A stretch of 64,000 bases of DNA, taken from NCBI GenBank assembly GCA_033060915.1, contig CM065392.1, forward strand, positions 11,096,001 to 11,160,000, in the 5' to 3' direction. The notes beneath the pieces were generated by a model. The model saw nothing but the letters and a program-made list of their open reading frames with translations. It made no database searches and was not told the DNA's origin. Within the stretch, counting starts at the first letter, position 1. Each line of letters starts with the position of its first letter. Positions 1 through 11,639 of this stretch are shown piece after piece. The position numbers were made by a program, and so were the translations under genes. Source of the stretch: Euryodendron excelsum. Its lineage: Eukaryota; Streptophyta; Magnoliopsida; Ericales; Pentaphylacaceae.

Positions 1-649
1 ATCATACGTTACATCAACTTGGAATATGAGATATATTTTTATTTTTTAAATTAAAATATCCTTCATGTAGGGTGGAGGTTTGTCAAAGATACCAGTTTAT
101 TTATTGGAAATGAGGAAATAGATAAAAGTGGACGGTAGCATAAAGATACTTTTTTTAAGTTGGTAATACCTAATGGTTTCAAAAGGAAATATAAAAGGCA
201 ACCTTTGAATTGTATTTTGTTATGATCGTTTTCACCCGCTAGGAAAATAGAAAAAAACAATTATACTGACATTTTTATTTAGAGACCAACATTAAGGAAG
301 TTTTTCATATTGAATTTTCCTACGACTAAGAAAACATATAGATCTAGTAATACTATTCCAAGACGAGCAATTTGGTCCAACAATTTTCGAACTTCCACCA
401 AGTTTTGATGTCATATTCCTTTAGTTTCTTCCTTAGTAATTTATTGAAGAGCTTCGAAGAAAAATCCCAAATTAGCAATACGTGGTAAAGCCGCTAAGGA
501 GACACTTGAAAATTCTTATGGTAAAGCCGCTATGTACCATGAGAAAACCCGGTTCCGCGATACGTAAAGTAATTGGACTATGAACCCTTCCGCGATAGAA
601 GGATTTATTGGACTATTAACCCTGGGTCTAGTTTACTTACTTTTCAATC
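1..649. other. AT-rich spacer, no gene seen
   Basis: No coding region, RNA gene or clear repeat boundary could be supported here. Open frames are short and full of low-complexity sequence. The last 50-100 bases may already belong to the end of the copia-type LTR that follows. Confidence 0.5.
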
Positions 650-1559
650 ATAGCAAATAAATGTAAAAGTAGTTAAGAGCGAGACACAGATTTTTAGCGT
701 GGCCAACTCCTTTGGTGGCAAGCTAAGCACTATATGATTGGTTTATAAGACAAACTTGCAACGAAACACTGAAAATCTACAAATGTCGTTCGAATCACTA
801 CAAACTCTGGTTGAAACTCTCTTGCTCGAATTTTCGATTTTCCGATCTCCCAGTCCTTGGTCTAATACCAAATAAACATGATGCTCTTCTTCATCTCCGG
901 AATTCAACCAAAATGAACTCATCCTCAAAGTTCTTCAATGATAGCATGTAAACATGGGTTGATCTGAAGGCTCATAGAAGAAGCATGAACTCTCTGTATA
1001 TCACTCTCTCAGACACTTCGCTGTGTATCCAACCTATGTCTGTATCTTTGTGAGTTATGAATGTATTCTCTATCTTCATATTATATTTCAATAACCCTTT
1101 ATCGAGATATATTTGTGCTTGACTTGTGAGTCCACAAAATTTGGTCTTTGAAACAAAACAGGATTGTTGATCGCAAGAGACATTTCGAGGTAGGCTTGAC
1201 CCAACATCAGTTCACCCAACTTCGGATCGACCCAACTTCGATCCGTGCTTTGAGGTTGGCTCAACCAAACATCGGTTGGCTCAACCTTGGATCGACCCAA
1301 CTTTGATCCATGCTTTGATCCAAGCTCTCTGAATTTTCAACCTTGACCTGCAAACAAAGTTAGATCGATCCAACTTTCGATTTGCTTAATACATCAAAAC
1401 CTTTTGCTTGATTGAAGTGCATTTCTGGTTGCTCTTGAAAAGTTATATAAAATCCATATATTATAGATCTTACCTCAACAGAGATGGGGTCTTTTAAAGG
1501 TTTAAGTCTACATACTTTAAAAATTTGTACTACAACTTGAAGCAGTTTGTATTCTGACA
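650..1559 (-). mobile_element. Copia-type LTR (minus strand), first of two
   Basis: Read on the minus strand, the sequence begins TGTCAGAAT at 1559, directly after a stretch (about 1560-1620) that resembles the region just before the LTRs at 2437 and 12732. It runs down to a pyrimidine-rich end near 650 that includes the copia LTR-end style phrase GGCCACGCTAAAAATCTGTG. Between about 1185 and 1330 it carries repeated near-palindromic words of the type GGTTGGGTCGACC and GGTTGAGCCAACC. No coding sequence remains. The 5' boundary is fairly clear. The 3' boundary is approximate because no matching second LTR or target duplication was found. The family assignment rests on LTR style, not on protein sequence. 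Confidence 0.55.
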
Positions 1560-1624
1560 ATTTGCACTTAAATCTTAAAAGTATTTGAAAAATCGCCTTG
1601 GAGAATGGATTTGTTGAGATCAAT

Positions 1625-2437
1625 TAATTAACCTAAATATTTAACTATGTGAATCGATTAATTAATTAGGTCTGATAACCCTATGTGCAACTTTACTTCG
1701 AAAAAGTAAAAAGACAAGGCACATGAAATTTTAGCGTAGAAATCCTATCAACCAGGGAAAAAACAATAGGGCCACACACAGCCACGAATGACTCAACACT
1801 ATAAATCTTGAACAGTTACAAGAATAAACTTACAATCCAACCCGTTGGTCGACAACTATGGTAGAAGTTTTAGACTTGATCACTAAACACTTAAAATTCA
1901 CCGTTCTTCCGTACTATAAATGTCACCCTTTGAAATCTGTCAAAGATGATTGTGTGAAGTTTGGTTTTTGACTAGAAGAAACACTCCAATAAACGTGGAA
2001 GCATAATAAAGCTCTTTGAATAGTTGGATAATCTATCTGATTGTATGCATCTTAATTATGAAGTGTTTAGAGCCTTTATATAGATGTTTGGAGTGTTTGC
2101 AGAGTCTTGGACGAAGTGTATGTCGAAGTAGGAAAGGATTCCTAAGCTGACATGGAGTAGAAGATCGATTCTTTTCAAAACACTGCCAATCGTTTGAACC
2201 ATTGAAACCCTTTGGTCAAGGGTTTGAACGCCGACCATTCAAACGCCTAGGAGGCCGTTCGAATGCCTGCCATTAACCGGTGCGTAGAACTTGAAAAGTT
2301 ATATAAAGTTGATATATTATAGACCTCACTAACACTTCTAGTTTGAGAGATATGACATTCTATAATTTCAGTTCTGCGTACTTCATTAGCTTGTATCACA
2401 AGCTATACAAGCTTCAATAGCTTTTACTCTGACAACA
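1625..2437 (-). mobile_element. Copia-type LTR (minus strand), second of two
   Basis: On the minus strand it begins TGTTGTCAGAG at 2437 and ends in a typical copia LTR tail: a pyrimidine-rich region around 1750 followed by GATTTCTACGCTAAAATTTC near 1740 and AT-rich sequence to about 1625. A third copy lies at 12010-12732, sharing the start, the phrase 'GAACAGTTACAAGA' and the tail. Its first 180 bases resemble the start of the LTR at 1559. The middle (2185-2275) is rich in TTCGAACG-like words. No protein-coding part of the element is present nearby, so it is a solo or truncated LTR. Confidence 0.6.
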
Positions 2438-3708
2438 TCCACTTGAAACTTATTCTAAATTATTTCAAATACAACTCAAAACACCATTACAATTAAAGTA
2501 CTAAAAAAAACTAATAGTATTTGACCCAAATAAAACTTGAAATTATATTACTAGCAAAATATTTTGTTCATGGAAATAGCGACACTAAAAATCCTAACAT
2601 CCCATATGTACTAAAGCCAACTTTTGGGAAGTCATCTTCATAATTGGATTGGCAACTTAAAAATGATGAACATTCATCGAACACACAAAAATTCTGCCCA
2701 ATTATAGTGGAAACAGTATCTTGATAATTTTTATGTTTCCATTTTTCTTGCTCTATTGATATTTATCAATTCTTTTAGTACGTGCGCAATCTGTCATTGT
2801 AAGAGCATGGTAAAGGTGCGGCTCCTACGCACCATGTGCCCCGTGTAGCTTGTTTTCGAATGCTTTCTTCTTTCCATTAATCATTGTACTTTTAGGTATT
2901 TGTTTATCAATCAAAAGCCTGTCTATGAACAATTTTTAATTTATATTCCTGTAGCATCAACAACAAAAGTAATTGCAGTACCAGCATCCAGAAGTAAGTT
3001 TATCTACACTTTAGTTTTCTTAATATTTTCAATGAGTAGTTTGTCTACAAGTAAACTCTTTTGTTCTTCTTCCTTTTAATAAGCAGAATGAGATAAACTA
3101 ATGGTAACCAAGATGATGGTGGTGATGTCGCAACACTAATAGCAACAGCCATATTGACCATGAGGATGCTATTGATGATAATAATGATGATGACAATGCA
3201 ATGACAACGCTAAACAATGTGGTTATAGAGTTCTCTAAATATTTGGAGCAAGAAGTCTGTATTGAAATATCTTTCTTCTTTATTAAGAGGCTAGGTATAA
3301 TCATTGTTGAGAACATAAGAAGTTCACTAACAACTTCATTTAAGTGATTCTCATATAAAAGTGACTGAAGCCTCTGAATCTTGTAGAAAGTCTCAATTGG
3401 CTAGAGCAATATATTATAAAGCCCAAGATGGCTACTACAGAAACACCCATTCTTGTTCATCCCATGTAATATGGCAAATTGGGAGGTCGAAGTTTTCCAT
3501 TCGTGAAAATGTTTCAACATTTAAGCTATCCTAGAGTAAGCAAAATAAAAATGAGTTTGATCTGTAAGTTTTTACTAACAGACTTCCGTATTGTTAACAT
3601 ATAAAGGCTTCCAATCTTGGAAGGATTGTACTGAGTTGCTCACAAAAAGAGGACATTGCCCCAACAGTGCTGCATTTATGCTCTAAATGATATCGCAAGA
3701 GTAGGGGT
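2438..3708. other. spacer with GAT-rich patch, no recognised gene
   Basis: The first 60 bases look like pre-LTR sequence belonging to the LTR at 2437. Bases 3105-3205 are rich in GAT/ATG triplets (GATGATGGTGGTGATG-like). That makes acidic or His-rich shadow frames rather than a credible protein. A 60-70 codon frame continues to about 3345 on the plus strand, but I recognise no domain in it. Confidence 0.45.
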
Positions 3709-4914
3709 TGTCACGCGTGATTTAAGTCTCGGTAAAACCGAATATCTAATCCTGAAGGACCAAGCTCAATATAAGCATAGCACAAGCAAATATCAATCAA
3801 CCTAAGCTTGAATTACAATCGATAAATTGAAACTAAGAAAGAAGACCAAAAACGCTTTGATATTTAAGGTTTGAGATCTTAAACAACTATTAAAAGCAAT
3901 TAACACTAATTTGAAAACAATTAGGGGAAAGTCTTGGATTCAATTGGTCTATCACCCAATTTCTACAAGTAATCAAGGAGGTTTTGTGACTCAAATCAAA
4001 TGTCTCTTCATGGACCTTTGATTTGTAGGATTTTGACTATAGAATTTAAGAACTCTTTATCAATTGACCTTAGAATTGGTTTTCTAATGATGATCCATAG
4101 ATCTATACCATAGATTTATGCAATCCCAATATCAATTTAAGAATTGTGCATTAAGGTTACTAAACTTAGACTAGAACTTAAGTTTTCTTATAGATCTAAG
4201 CATCAATTGATAAGAATTGAAGAAATTATAGATTAAGCTTGGGAAATCTAATTACCTCCATTCAAGACTTGAAGATTTTGAGTGATTTTCTCAATTGAAC
4301 CCAAGAGATGAGATTAGCGAGTAGAATCCATAAGTAATTGACTTAGAATCATAAAAATTTGTATTGAAATGAACATTAAAGTGGTTGATTACAAGGAATT
4401 GAAGCAAACACAATGAAAACTAAGCTTTCTCTCTTTACAATCCTCTCAAAACTGCTAAATCCTAAGTATGAAACCCTAAAAAATGAAAAGATCTCCAAAT
4501 TCGGCAAAAACAGCCTTAAATAACTAAAGATAAACAGGGCTCCGTCAGGCATTCGAACACCGGCAAGCGAATCACATTTCATGCTTTCTAAATCCCACCC
4601 AGCTATCGAACCTACATCAAATGCCATTTTGAACTCTCTAAATCTCTTCAACTATTTGAATGGCCGTTCGCACAGTGGCACATTCCAATGGTTTTAACAA
4701 CTGTGCGAATGCTCGTTTGAATGGCATACTCTTGCTGTTTGAATGATCCTATACAATTTTGACTCGTTTCAATCTTTTTTGGCTCCAATTCCTGCACAAT
4801 GTTCATTAAGGTAGATTGGGGACAAAATATAACTATAAAAAAGATTAAACCTAATCTAGGGCTAACAATCAACTAAATTGGGCAATAGTATTACACTTTT
4901 GAAATGTAATAACA
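3709..4914 (-). repeat. 3' LTR of the Athila-like element (full length, about 1.2 kb)
   Basis: On the minus strand it starts TGTTATTACA immediately after the tract GGGGGG at 4915-4920 and ends ...CGTGACA at 3709. Bases 3913-4914 match 10490-11520 closely. For example the word TTAGGGGAAAGTC, then TCAATTGACCTTAGAATTG-type and ATTGGGCAAT-type blocks, occur in the same order. The segment 4545-4760 is dense in words like TTCGAACA and TTCGCACA. There are no genes. Confidence 0.75.
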
Positions 4915-4925
4915 CCCCCCAACTT
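4915..4925 (-). other. polypurine tract of the Athila-like element
   Basis: On the minus strand AAGTTGGGGGG directly precedes the TG of the LTR. This is the expected plus-strand primer position for reverse transcription. A similar tract (AAGTTGGGGGG) sits at 9781-9791 but is not followed by a TG-starting LTR. Confidence 0.7.
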
Positions 4926-6449
4926 AGCTTTTTGCTAGTTCTTAGCAAAATCTACAAAATTATACAAAAAATAATCTCCATTTTTGTAGAAGTCATAGAA
5001 GCATTTAACATATGCACCTAGCTTTTAAACCCTAGTGTTACCCCTAATGGATGAGTGATTTCTTGTAAGGGTTTCAAGAAATGATACTTGCGAGCATCCA
5101 TTTGTGAATTGCAATTAGAGATAAGTATAAGGAGAATACGTATAATATAACTCAAAATATCATTAGATGTCACTCCCAACTCCTAACACATGCAAGGATA
5201 TGCAATAATACAAACACAAGAAAGGTTCAAGTGACTGGATGCATGATCATGCTATATGACTTAAATGAAACACAATCACACATTCTCAAACCTTCAAGCC
5301 TTGATTCAATGCCTCCCCGGTAATACACCCACATAGCTCTCACACTAGTATGCTCATTATAAGAGTAAACGTAAAGGAAAGCAAAAGAGCATACTAATTC
5401 GAAAACCATAAAGGTATAAGTGTATCAACCTAACATAGATTTATGAAGGAAATATCATAGTTGAGCATTGATTCTAAGAAGTTGACAAGCGATGGCTTAT
5501 ACCCTATTGAAATCTCAAATTGAGTGCAACTTGGATCAACTAGGACTTGGTAGGGTGGAAATGTAGCAAGAGGATAAAAAGGTAAGGAAAAAGAATGATA
5601 GAAATAGATCAAATCATGTGTGATCAAGGAATGACATGATGAATAGCTAAACAACTCCAACTCTCCCTTTCTTAGTGTCATAGCACATTTCTCAACATCT
5701 TGCTCTTTTTCCACTTTTCTCAATTTTTCAACACTTATTTTTTCTTTTCTTCTTTCTTGCTTTCATTTTTTGCTTGCCCTTTGCATTCAATAGTTTCATA
5801 TTTCTCAATTTGCTCTTTTTCTTTAGAACTTTTCTTATCAATCTCTCTCTTTGCTTTTCTTTCTTTTCTCATTGCCTCAAAATGTTCTATTTTTTTTTCT
5901 TTTTTTAGAAAAGCATTGCTTGCAAAGGGAATACCATAACACCTCGCAATCAAGGGATAACTCTCAACAAACTCTATTTTGCAAAAGAGTAAGAATAAAG
6001 AGAAAGAAGGGTATCAAAAAGGGGTCAAAGGGATCAATATATTTTCAAGTAAATATCATGGTTTGTAAGAAGAACAAAGGTCTAGAATCATATCCAAAGT
6101 ATCTAATTATAGAACTTAACAAAGTATAAGTGTCAACTTTCTTAATCAATACTCAACTCATGAACCAAATCCAAACATAAAGAAGCTAGTGAAGAAGAAC
6201 CAAATGCAAACATAAAGAAACTAGTGAAGAAAATGAGGGTGAAGAATTAATCCTTGAGTAGATGTATTCGATTCGAAAGATGACACATACTCTAAAGCTC
6301 ACAAGGTAAAAATCTCCATTATATAAGGATGAAAATGCATAAGATATCAACATATGAAGTTATAAAACATGATTGTGTACAAAGATGTAATCCCCTCTAC
6401 TTATGCATGTATGATATAATCTCATAATGTGTTAGGTGTAAAGAGTGAA
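4926..6449 (-). other. non-coding 3' interval of the Athila-like element
   Basis: This stretch lies between the polypurine tract and the inserted element at 6450. It carries only low-complexity open frames, for example the TTTTCTTTT-rich patch at 5700-5910. No conserved domain is visible. Non-coding stretches between the last ORF and the polypurine tract are common in Athila-type elements. Confidence 0.5.
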
Positions 6450-6689
6450 TGATAAGTCACATAATTTATATATTTTTACCCTTTAATTATATTATTTAGT
6501 TGTTATTTATTTACTTAAATTATTATTTTTATTGCAAATTTGGATATAAAAGCAAAAAGGAAGACTCCCAGTTAAAATAGGAAATACGTGCCTAAAGAAT
6601 CAAATTCTTCAACAATTTTATTCAAGCAAGGAGATTAGAAGGAAAGACTTTCAACTAATAAAGGAAGCTGCGTAAATAAAACAAGATTC

Positions 6690-6720
<31 letters not shown>

Positions 6721-6729
6721 AAAAAGAAT

Positions 6730-6760
<31 letters not shown>

Positions 6761-7784
6761 CCATATGTGTGCACGGGTGAAGTGGGCAGCAAGCAACGAA
6801 GAAAAAGAATAAACAAAAGAAAAGAGAAATAAAACGTAGCCTAACAAGGGGGCGGTCAATTGCATGCAAAAGGGAATAAAACAAATCCCTAGGAATTGAT
6901 AAAGGAGCAGCCACAGCAAGTGAAGCGGAGAGGAGGAAAAGCCAAAGAGAAGAGAAAAAGAAGGAAAGAAGGAGGAAGAAGATGACAAAGACTTGGAACA
7001 CAGTTTTTGAAGCCTTATTATTTTACGTGTCTAGGTTTTATGTTCTATTTTTCTTACTTTCAATGGATGTTAAAATCATGAGTGGTTAAGTTTTCATACT
7101 AGGGTTGAGGATGAAACTCCATACTTTGTAATGACTTGACATATGATTTATATTCATTTCCCAAACATGTGCTTTGATTGTTTAATACTTTTGCCTAGAT
7201 TTAATTAAAGTCAATAATTTTGGATATGAATTTTGTTCATGATTTGAGATTGTTGGATTAATTATTAGCCCTGTTATTTATTGGTATACTTTCAAGCATT
7301 GGATTTCTTATGTGATTTATTTTCAAATGCATACATATGAATTTTTTATCTTGAACATTAAGGTTAGGAAGAGTATACATTAGTTTATTTATTAAAGTGA
7401 TTTTACTGTTATATTTTCCATAATAACAAGTTTGATTACGATGTTATTGTGAAGTGAATTAGGAAAATAATTTAAATTACGTGAAAAGTTATTATAATGC
7501 ATGTGTGTGGATTCTAAAACCTTAGTCATTTTAATTTGACATCTCTTATCTCTTTATTATTATTGTCTAAATTAATTGTTTACTTGTTTATTTATATTTA
7601 GTTATTTTTGTTCATTGCTAGATTAATTAAAAAAATTCAAGATTTCTTAACTAGGTTAGGGTGAACTAGATTTATTCTAATTTATTTTCTAAAATTTTAC
7701 AAGTCCTTGTGGGATCAACCTCGTACTCACATTCTTATACTTCAATCCGATTCGTGCACTTGCAAGTAATAAAATTATCACATT
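6450..7784 (+). mobile_element. inserted solo LTR-like element (gypsy type)
   Basis: It begins TGATAAGTCACATAA and ends ...AAATTATCA at 7780, so the ends are TGATAA and TTATCA. Near its end it has the phrase AAGTCCTTGTGGGATCAACC followed by a cluster ending CTTGCAAGT. That is characteristic of the terminal part of several plant gypsy LTRs just before the primer-binding site. A six-base repeat AGTGAA flanks it (6444-6449 and 7785-7790), but four bases (CATT) separate the terminal CA from the right repeat, so the exact right edge is unresolved. No coding sequence is present. Confidence 0.55.
6690..6760. repeat. TA/TG/AT microsatellite
   Basis: A TA run, then ten TG units (6701-6720), then an AT run at about 6735-6760. 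It lies inside the inserted LTR-like element and accounts for the odd Tyr/Ile-rich open frames on the opposite strand. Confidence 0.9.
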
Positions 7785-8199
7785 AGTGAATCAACCTCAA
7801 CTTGAGTCAAGATGCATGCATTAACTCCTATATTCTAATCTCAAATTGCACTTTCACAAATATAGATATGGTACCTGAAAATAAAGTATCAACACTTCCA
7901 ACATGAATAAATATGAGTCAACATAAGGAATACATGGAAAGAATGTGCTAGTAATCATAAAATGAACAATACCAAAACCATACAATACTCAAACCTCCAC
8001 CAAATTGCACAAGTGCTCAAAAGATAGCCATGTAATATCATATATGTGACTATACAATCCATATATAAGAAATATGAGAAATACAATGAGAGATATAAAA
8101 TAAAGCTCAAAATATCCACTATAACAAATCAGAGTTTTAGATACAATATAAAATGAAATAAAATGCAAGTACAACATGTATCTAAACTCTAAGCCTAAA

Positions 8200-9130
8200 A
8201 CTCATCTTCATTTGGAGGAGGAGGCTTATTTGAGATATGCCTAACTATCTCCTGAAGGAAGCACAAGTGCTCTTGTTGTGCCTGCTAGACCTGGGTCAGC
8301 TGAGTAGAAATGGCTCCAATGGTAACATCCTAAACTGTCTGTTGAGCCAATCTAGCAGTCTGCCTCTTAGTGCGAGCAGCCTACTAAATGGTCGTGCACT
8401 ACTCCTGAAGTTGAACAATCACCTAGGACTACTACAATATCAGATGACTCTTTTACTGGAGAATCTCCATGATTGACTGAATGGTAAACCCCTGCTGGGC
8501 CTGCTGCTCTGAAGGTGGCTGCTAGTCAGCCTGTTGCTGTCCTTGAGGTTGCTGATGTGGCTGCTGATGAGTTGGTAGAGAAGGATATGCCCTCCTGACT
8601 TTCCTTTTGATGCCCTCGAGCTCTACTCATTGCTCAATCAATAGGTCAATGGGATTTTTAAGAGATGTGGTGATCATATCTACCTGAGGCCTAACTCCCA
8701 TCTCTCTCCCTTAACACATACCTTTGCCATAATTATCTCATGTTTAGGGGCTCCCTCTCCTAAATAATGGAACTAGGGCTGCTCCGACCTGAGCAATTTA
8801 AAGAAAGAAACAAAGGTGGCTGAGGTGATTTCTACATCAACCCCCCTTACCTAAAACTAGATGGTCTCATGCCCTGAGGTGTCCAAGGACTATGAGACAT
8901 TGGCCATGAATTTAGCAACTAGTGTGAAACCACACTGGCCGCTGAACCTAGCCAACTCGAGACACTATCACTCGTTGAACTCATCCAACTATCTATAAGA
9001 GTCATCCTTATACTAGGTGAGGGTCCATCTACTCTCCAGCACAACCCCCATGTCACTTCAGAGGTCCTCAAAGGCTATCTAAGCCTCGTGCCTAGTGAAT
9101 CACCTCTTATCATAAAATGGGGGCTACTGG
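8200..9130 (-). pseudogene. Athila-type ORF2 / plant retroelement ORF, decayed
   Basis: One minus-strand frame reads coherently through this region if in-frame stops are read through. From about 9125 it gives PPFYDKR-x-FTRHEA-x-IAFEDL, then SDMGVVLESRWTLT, a LDEFNE block, a LELARFSGQCGFTLVAKF block and VRGVDVEITSATFVSFFKLL. It is followed by a Gln/Pro-rich tail (8460-8600). This pattern resembles the uncharacterised 'putative plant transposon protein' found downstream of pol in Athila-like elements. The family name is from memory of its style. At least ten stops interrupt it, all TAG or TGA at positions where Gln, Arg or Trp would fit. Its role is unknown even in intact elements. Confidence 0.6.
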
Positions 9131-10029
9131 CCCGGACCTTTACCAGCCTAACCTCTAGTTGGCTGATCTCTAGGGGGTACAACGACCCTTCTACCCACCA
9201 TACTAACTAGATAACACCCTAAGATATCCTAACCCTTTAGAATCTAAGAATAATAAATGAACATAGAAGGGTTGAAAGGAATACCTAAGGAAAGCCAGGA
9301 AAGCTGGTCTCAAATGGTTGGGTCGGTGGGCAGTCGTCGACAAGGCCTCACTGCTCCTCGGATGCTCTCTCCCTCTCAAAACCTCTCAAATCTAAGTGTT
9401 CTAACTCTTAGAACTAAAGTTCAGACACCATTTTATGGAAACAAACATTCAAACACTCATTTAAAACATTCGAACGCTCTTCGCGACTATCAGCTAGCTT
9501 GCATAGTGTTCGCATGGCCGTTCGAACACTTGGTAATAAATATACCCTTGAAGTTCTGACCGTCACTAATGTGGGGTTCGAACGTATGACATTACCATTC
9601 AAATGCTCATTCAAACACTCAGGGAAGCCATTTGAACACTCGTTTGAATAGAAGTTCAAACCGCTCAAACGGTAATGCAATTTTTTCAAAATTTTCCACA
9701 TTCCAATCTATCTGAGCTAATCAAAGTAATAAGGAACCAAACTTAAGAAACTAAATAACAAAACCCATTCTAGATGGTGTCCCCCCAACTTACACAATGC
9801 AATGCCCTTATTGCATGCAAAGCAAGATGAAAGGATAAGGAAAATGCAATAAAAAGAGTAAGAAGACAAGGAGACATCCCCCCCCCCCCCCCCTACTATG
9901 ACTAAATGAACAAATAAAGAAAATACAAAACTAACAAAACTGCCCATAAGCTACAAGGAATCACTAATAATCAATCATTCAAAGATTAGTGGATCGATGA
10001 GATCCACACAATCTATCTTATCATGAAAG
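9131..10029 (-). other. non-coding interval between integrase end and ORF2
   Basis: No coherent protein is visible. Bases 9420-9690 are dense in words like TTCGAACG, CATTTGAACAC and ATTCAAACAC. A run of 16 C residues occupies 9878-9893. A purine tract identical to the element's polypurine tract (minus-strand AAGTTGGGGGG) lies at 9781-9791. Confidence 0.5.
9878..9893. repeat. poly(C)16 homopolymer
   Basis: Sixteen consecutive C residues. The exact length may be affected by sequencing error. Confidence 0.9.
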
Positions 10030-10484
10030 GCCTCGAAATACGGTTTCAAACCATTGACCATTCACCTTGAAAGTCGTCCCATTTGTGGAGTTTTAAACCT
10101 TCACCGCCCCATGAGGAAACACTTCCTTCACCACATACGGCCCTAACCATTTGCCCTTAAGTTTGCCTGGAAATAGATGTAATCATAAATCATAGAGCAA
10201 AACGTTTTGGCTAGCCTTGAACGATTTTCGAAGGATACAGAGCTTAGTGTTCTCATAGGCATCAATCCTAAGCTTCTCAAGCTCACTAAGGTGGAGCTTT
10301 TTATGGGTTCTTGGCTCATCAATCTCGGTATTACATTGGTGTATCACCCAGTAGGCTTTGTGCTCAATTTTCACCAGAAGATGTCAAGCCTTTCTGTAAA
10401 CTAGCTTATAGGGAGAAGCGTCAATAACCGTCTTGTAAGTCGTGCAATATGCCCAAAGAGCATCAATCAACTGAAGAGGCCAAA
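10030..10484 (-). pseudogene. gypsy integrase C-terminal fragment
   Basis: The minus strand reads from 10484 with DALWAYCTTYKTVI, then PYKLVYRKA, a stop, HLLVKIEHKAYWVI, LHLSELEKLRIDAYEN, SFKASQNVLLYDL, a stop, then LHLFPGKLKGKWLGPYVV and VNGQWFE. This is the end of a Ty3/gypsy integrase of the Athila type: the late catalytic-core block (ALWAYRT / SPYRLVFGK / HLPVELEHKAYW in intact relatives), the linker, and the C-terminal GPY/F-type motif (WLGPYVV). The N-terminal zinc-binding region and first catalytic residues are missing, because the sequence begins abruptly where it joins the truncated LTR at about 10485-10490. Three internal stops make it non-functional. Confidence 0.85.
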
Positions 10485-10489
10485 CCTTT

Positions 10490-11520
10490 GAAAATAATTA
10501 GGGGAAAGTCATGGATTCAATTTGTCTAATCACCTAATTTCTACAAGTAACCAAGGATGTTTTGTAACTCAAATCGAAGGTCTTTCCATGGACCTTTGAT
10601 TCGGAGGATTTTGACTCTAAAAATTCAAAACTCTTTATCAATTGACCTTAGAATTGATTTTCTAATGAAGATCCATAGTTCCATGCCATAGATTTGTGCA
10701 ATCCCAATACCAATTCAAGGATTGTGCATTGAGATTACCAGACTTAGACTAGAACCTAAATTTTCTTAAAGATCTATGCATCAATTGATAAAAATAGAAG
10801 AAATTGTTGATTAAGCTTGGAAGATCTAATTACCTCCATTAAAGACTTGAAAATCTTAAGTGATCTTCTCAATGGAACCCCAGAGATGAGATTAGCTACT
10901 AGAATCCATAAGCAACTGACTTAGAATTATAAAAACTTGTATTGAAATGAACATTAAAGTAGTTGATTACAAGGAATTGAAGAAAATACAATGAAAACTA
11001 AGCTTTCTCTCTCTGTAATCCTCTCAAAACTGCTAAATCCTAAGTATAAAACCCTAAAAAGTGAAAAGAAGATCTCCAAATTTGGCAAAAATTGCCTTAA
11101 ATAACTAAAGAAAAATAGGATTCTGTCAGGCACTCAAACAGCCATTCGCATGCCTATCGAATGGCTAATGAACGACATTTCATGCGCTTTGAATCTCACT
11201 GCAACTATCGAACCTAAATCGAACAGCATTATACGCTCTCTGAATCTCCTCAACCGTTCAAATGACCATTCACACGGTGGCACCATTCGAATGGTTTTAG
11301 CTACTGTGGAAACGCCTGTATGAACGGCATACTCCTAGCATTCAAATGCTCATCAGTAATTTTGGCTTTTTTTTATCCTTTTTAGCTCCAATTTTTGCAC
11401 AAGGTTCATTAAGGCAAATTAGGGACCAAATATAACTAAAAAAAACAATATTAAGCTTAGTCTAAGACTAACAATCAACTAAATTGGGCAATAGGATTAT
11501 GCTTTTGGAGTGTAACCACA
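10490..11520 (-). repeat. 5' LTR of the Athila-like element, 3' end deleted
   Basis: On the minus strand it starts TGTGGTTACACTCC at 11520 and aligns with 4914-3913. Alignment stops at about 10490, where the sequence passes straight into integrase, so roughly the last 200 bases of this LTR are gone. Divergence from the other LTR is obvious by eye, including many substitutions and small indels, which implies an old insertion. Confidence 0.75.
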
Positions 11521-11639
11521 AGGCTACAACCAACTCATTGATATACAATAGTTGAATTGGAACCATTAAAATTATGCTTGCTTTTGTGGAGCGTAATCAT
11601 ACAAGTTGTGTGCCTAAAACACTAATGTTGTGAAACTAT

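Larger units (their letters stand above)
3709..11520 (-). mobile_element. Athila-like Ty3/gypsy element, internally deleted, with nested insertion
   Basis: Read on the minus strand the order is: LTR (11520 to 10490), integrase C-terminus (10484-10030), degenerate ORF2-like region (about 9130-8200), non-coding interval, polypurine tract (4925-4915), LTR (4914-3709). The two LTRs align over about 1 kb. The left copy continues another 200 bases beyond where the right copy stops, because a deletion fuses the right LTR directly to the middle of integrase. That removed the LTR end, primer-binding site, gag, protease, RT and RNase H. A different LTR-like element (about 6450-7784) interrupts the interval before the polypurine tract. 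The bases flanking the whole (GGGGT and AGGCT) do not form a matching target duplication. Confidence 0.75.

Noticed and set aside
5430..5953. Pair of opposed frames in a TTTTCTTTT-rich patch
   Set aside because: Low-complexity sequence makes both strands appear open; no protein similarity.
6635..7001. 117- and 90-codon minus-strand frames with Ile-Tyr repeats
   Set aside because: Produced by the TA/TG microsatellite and A-rich LTR sequence.
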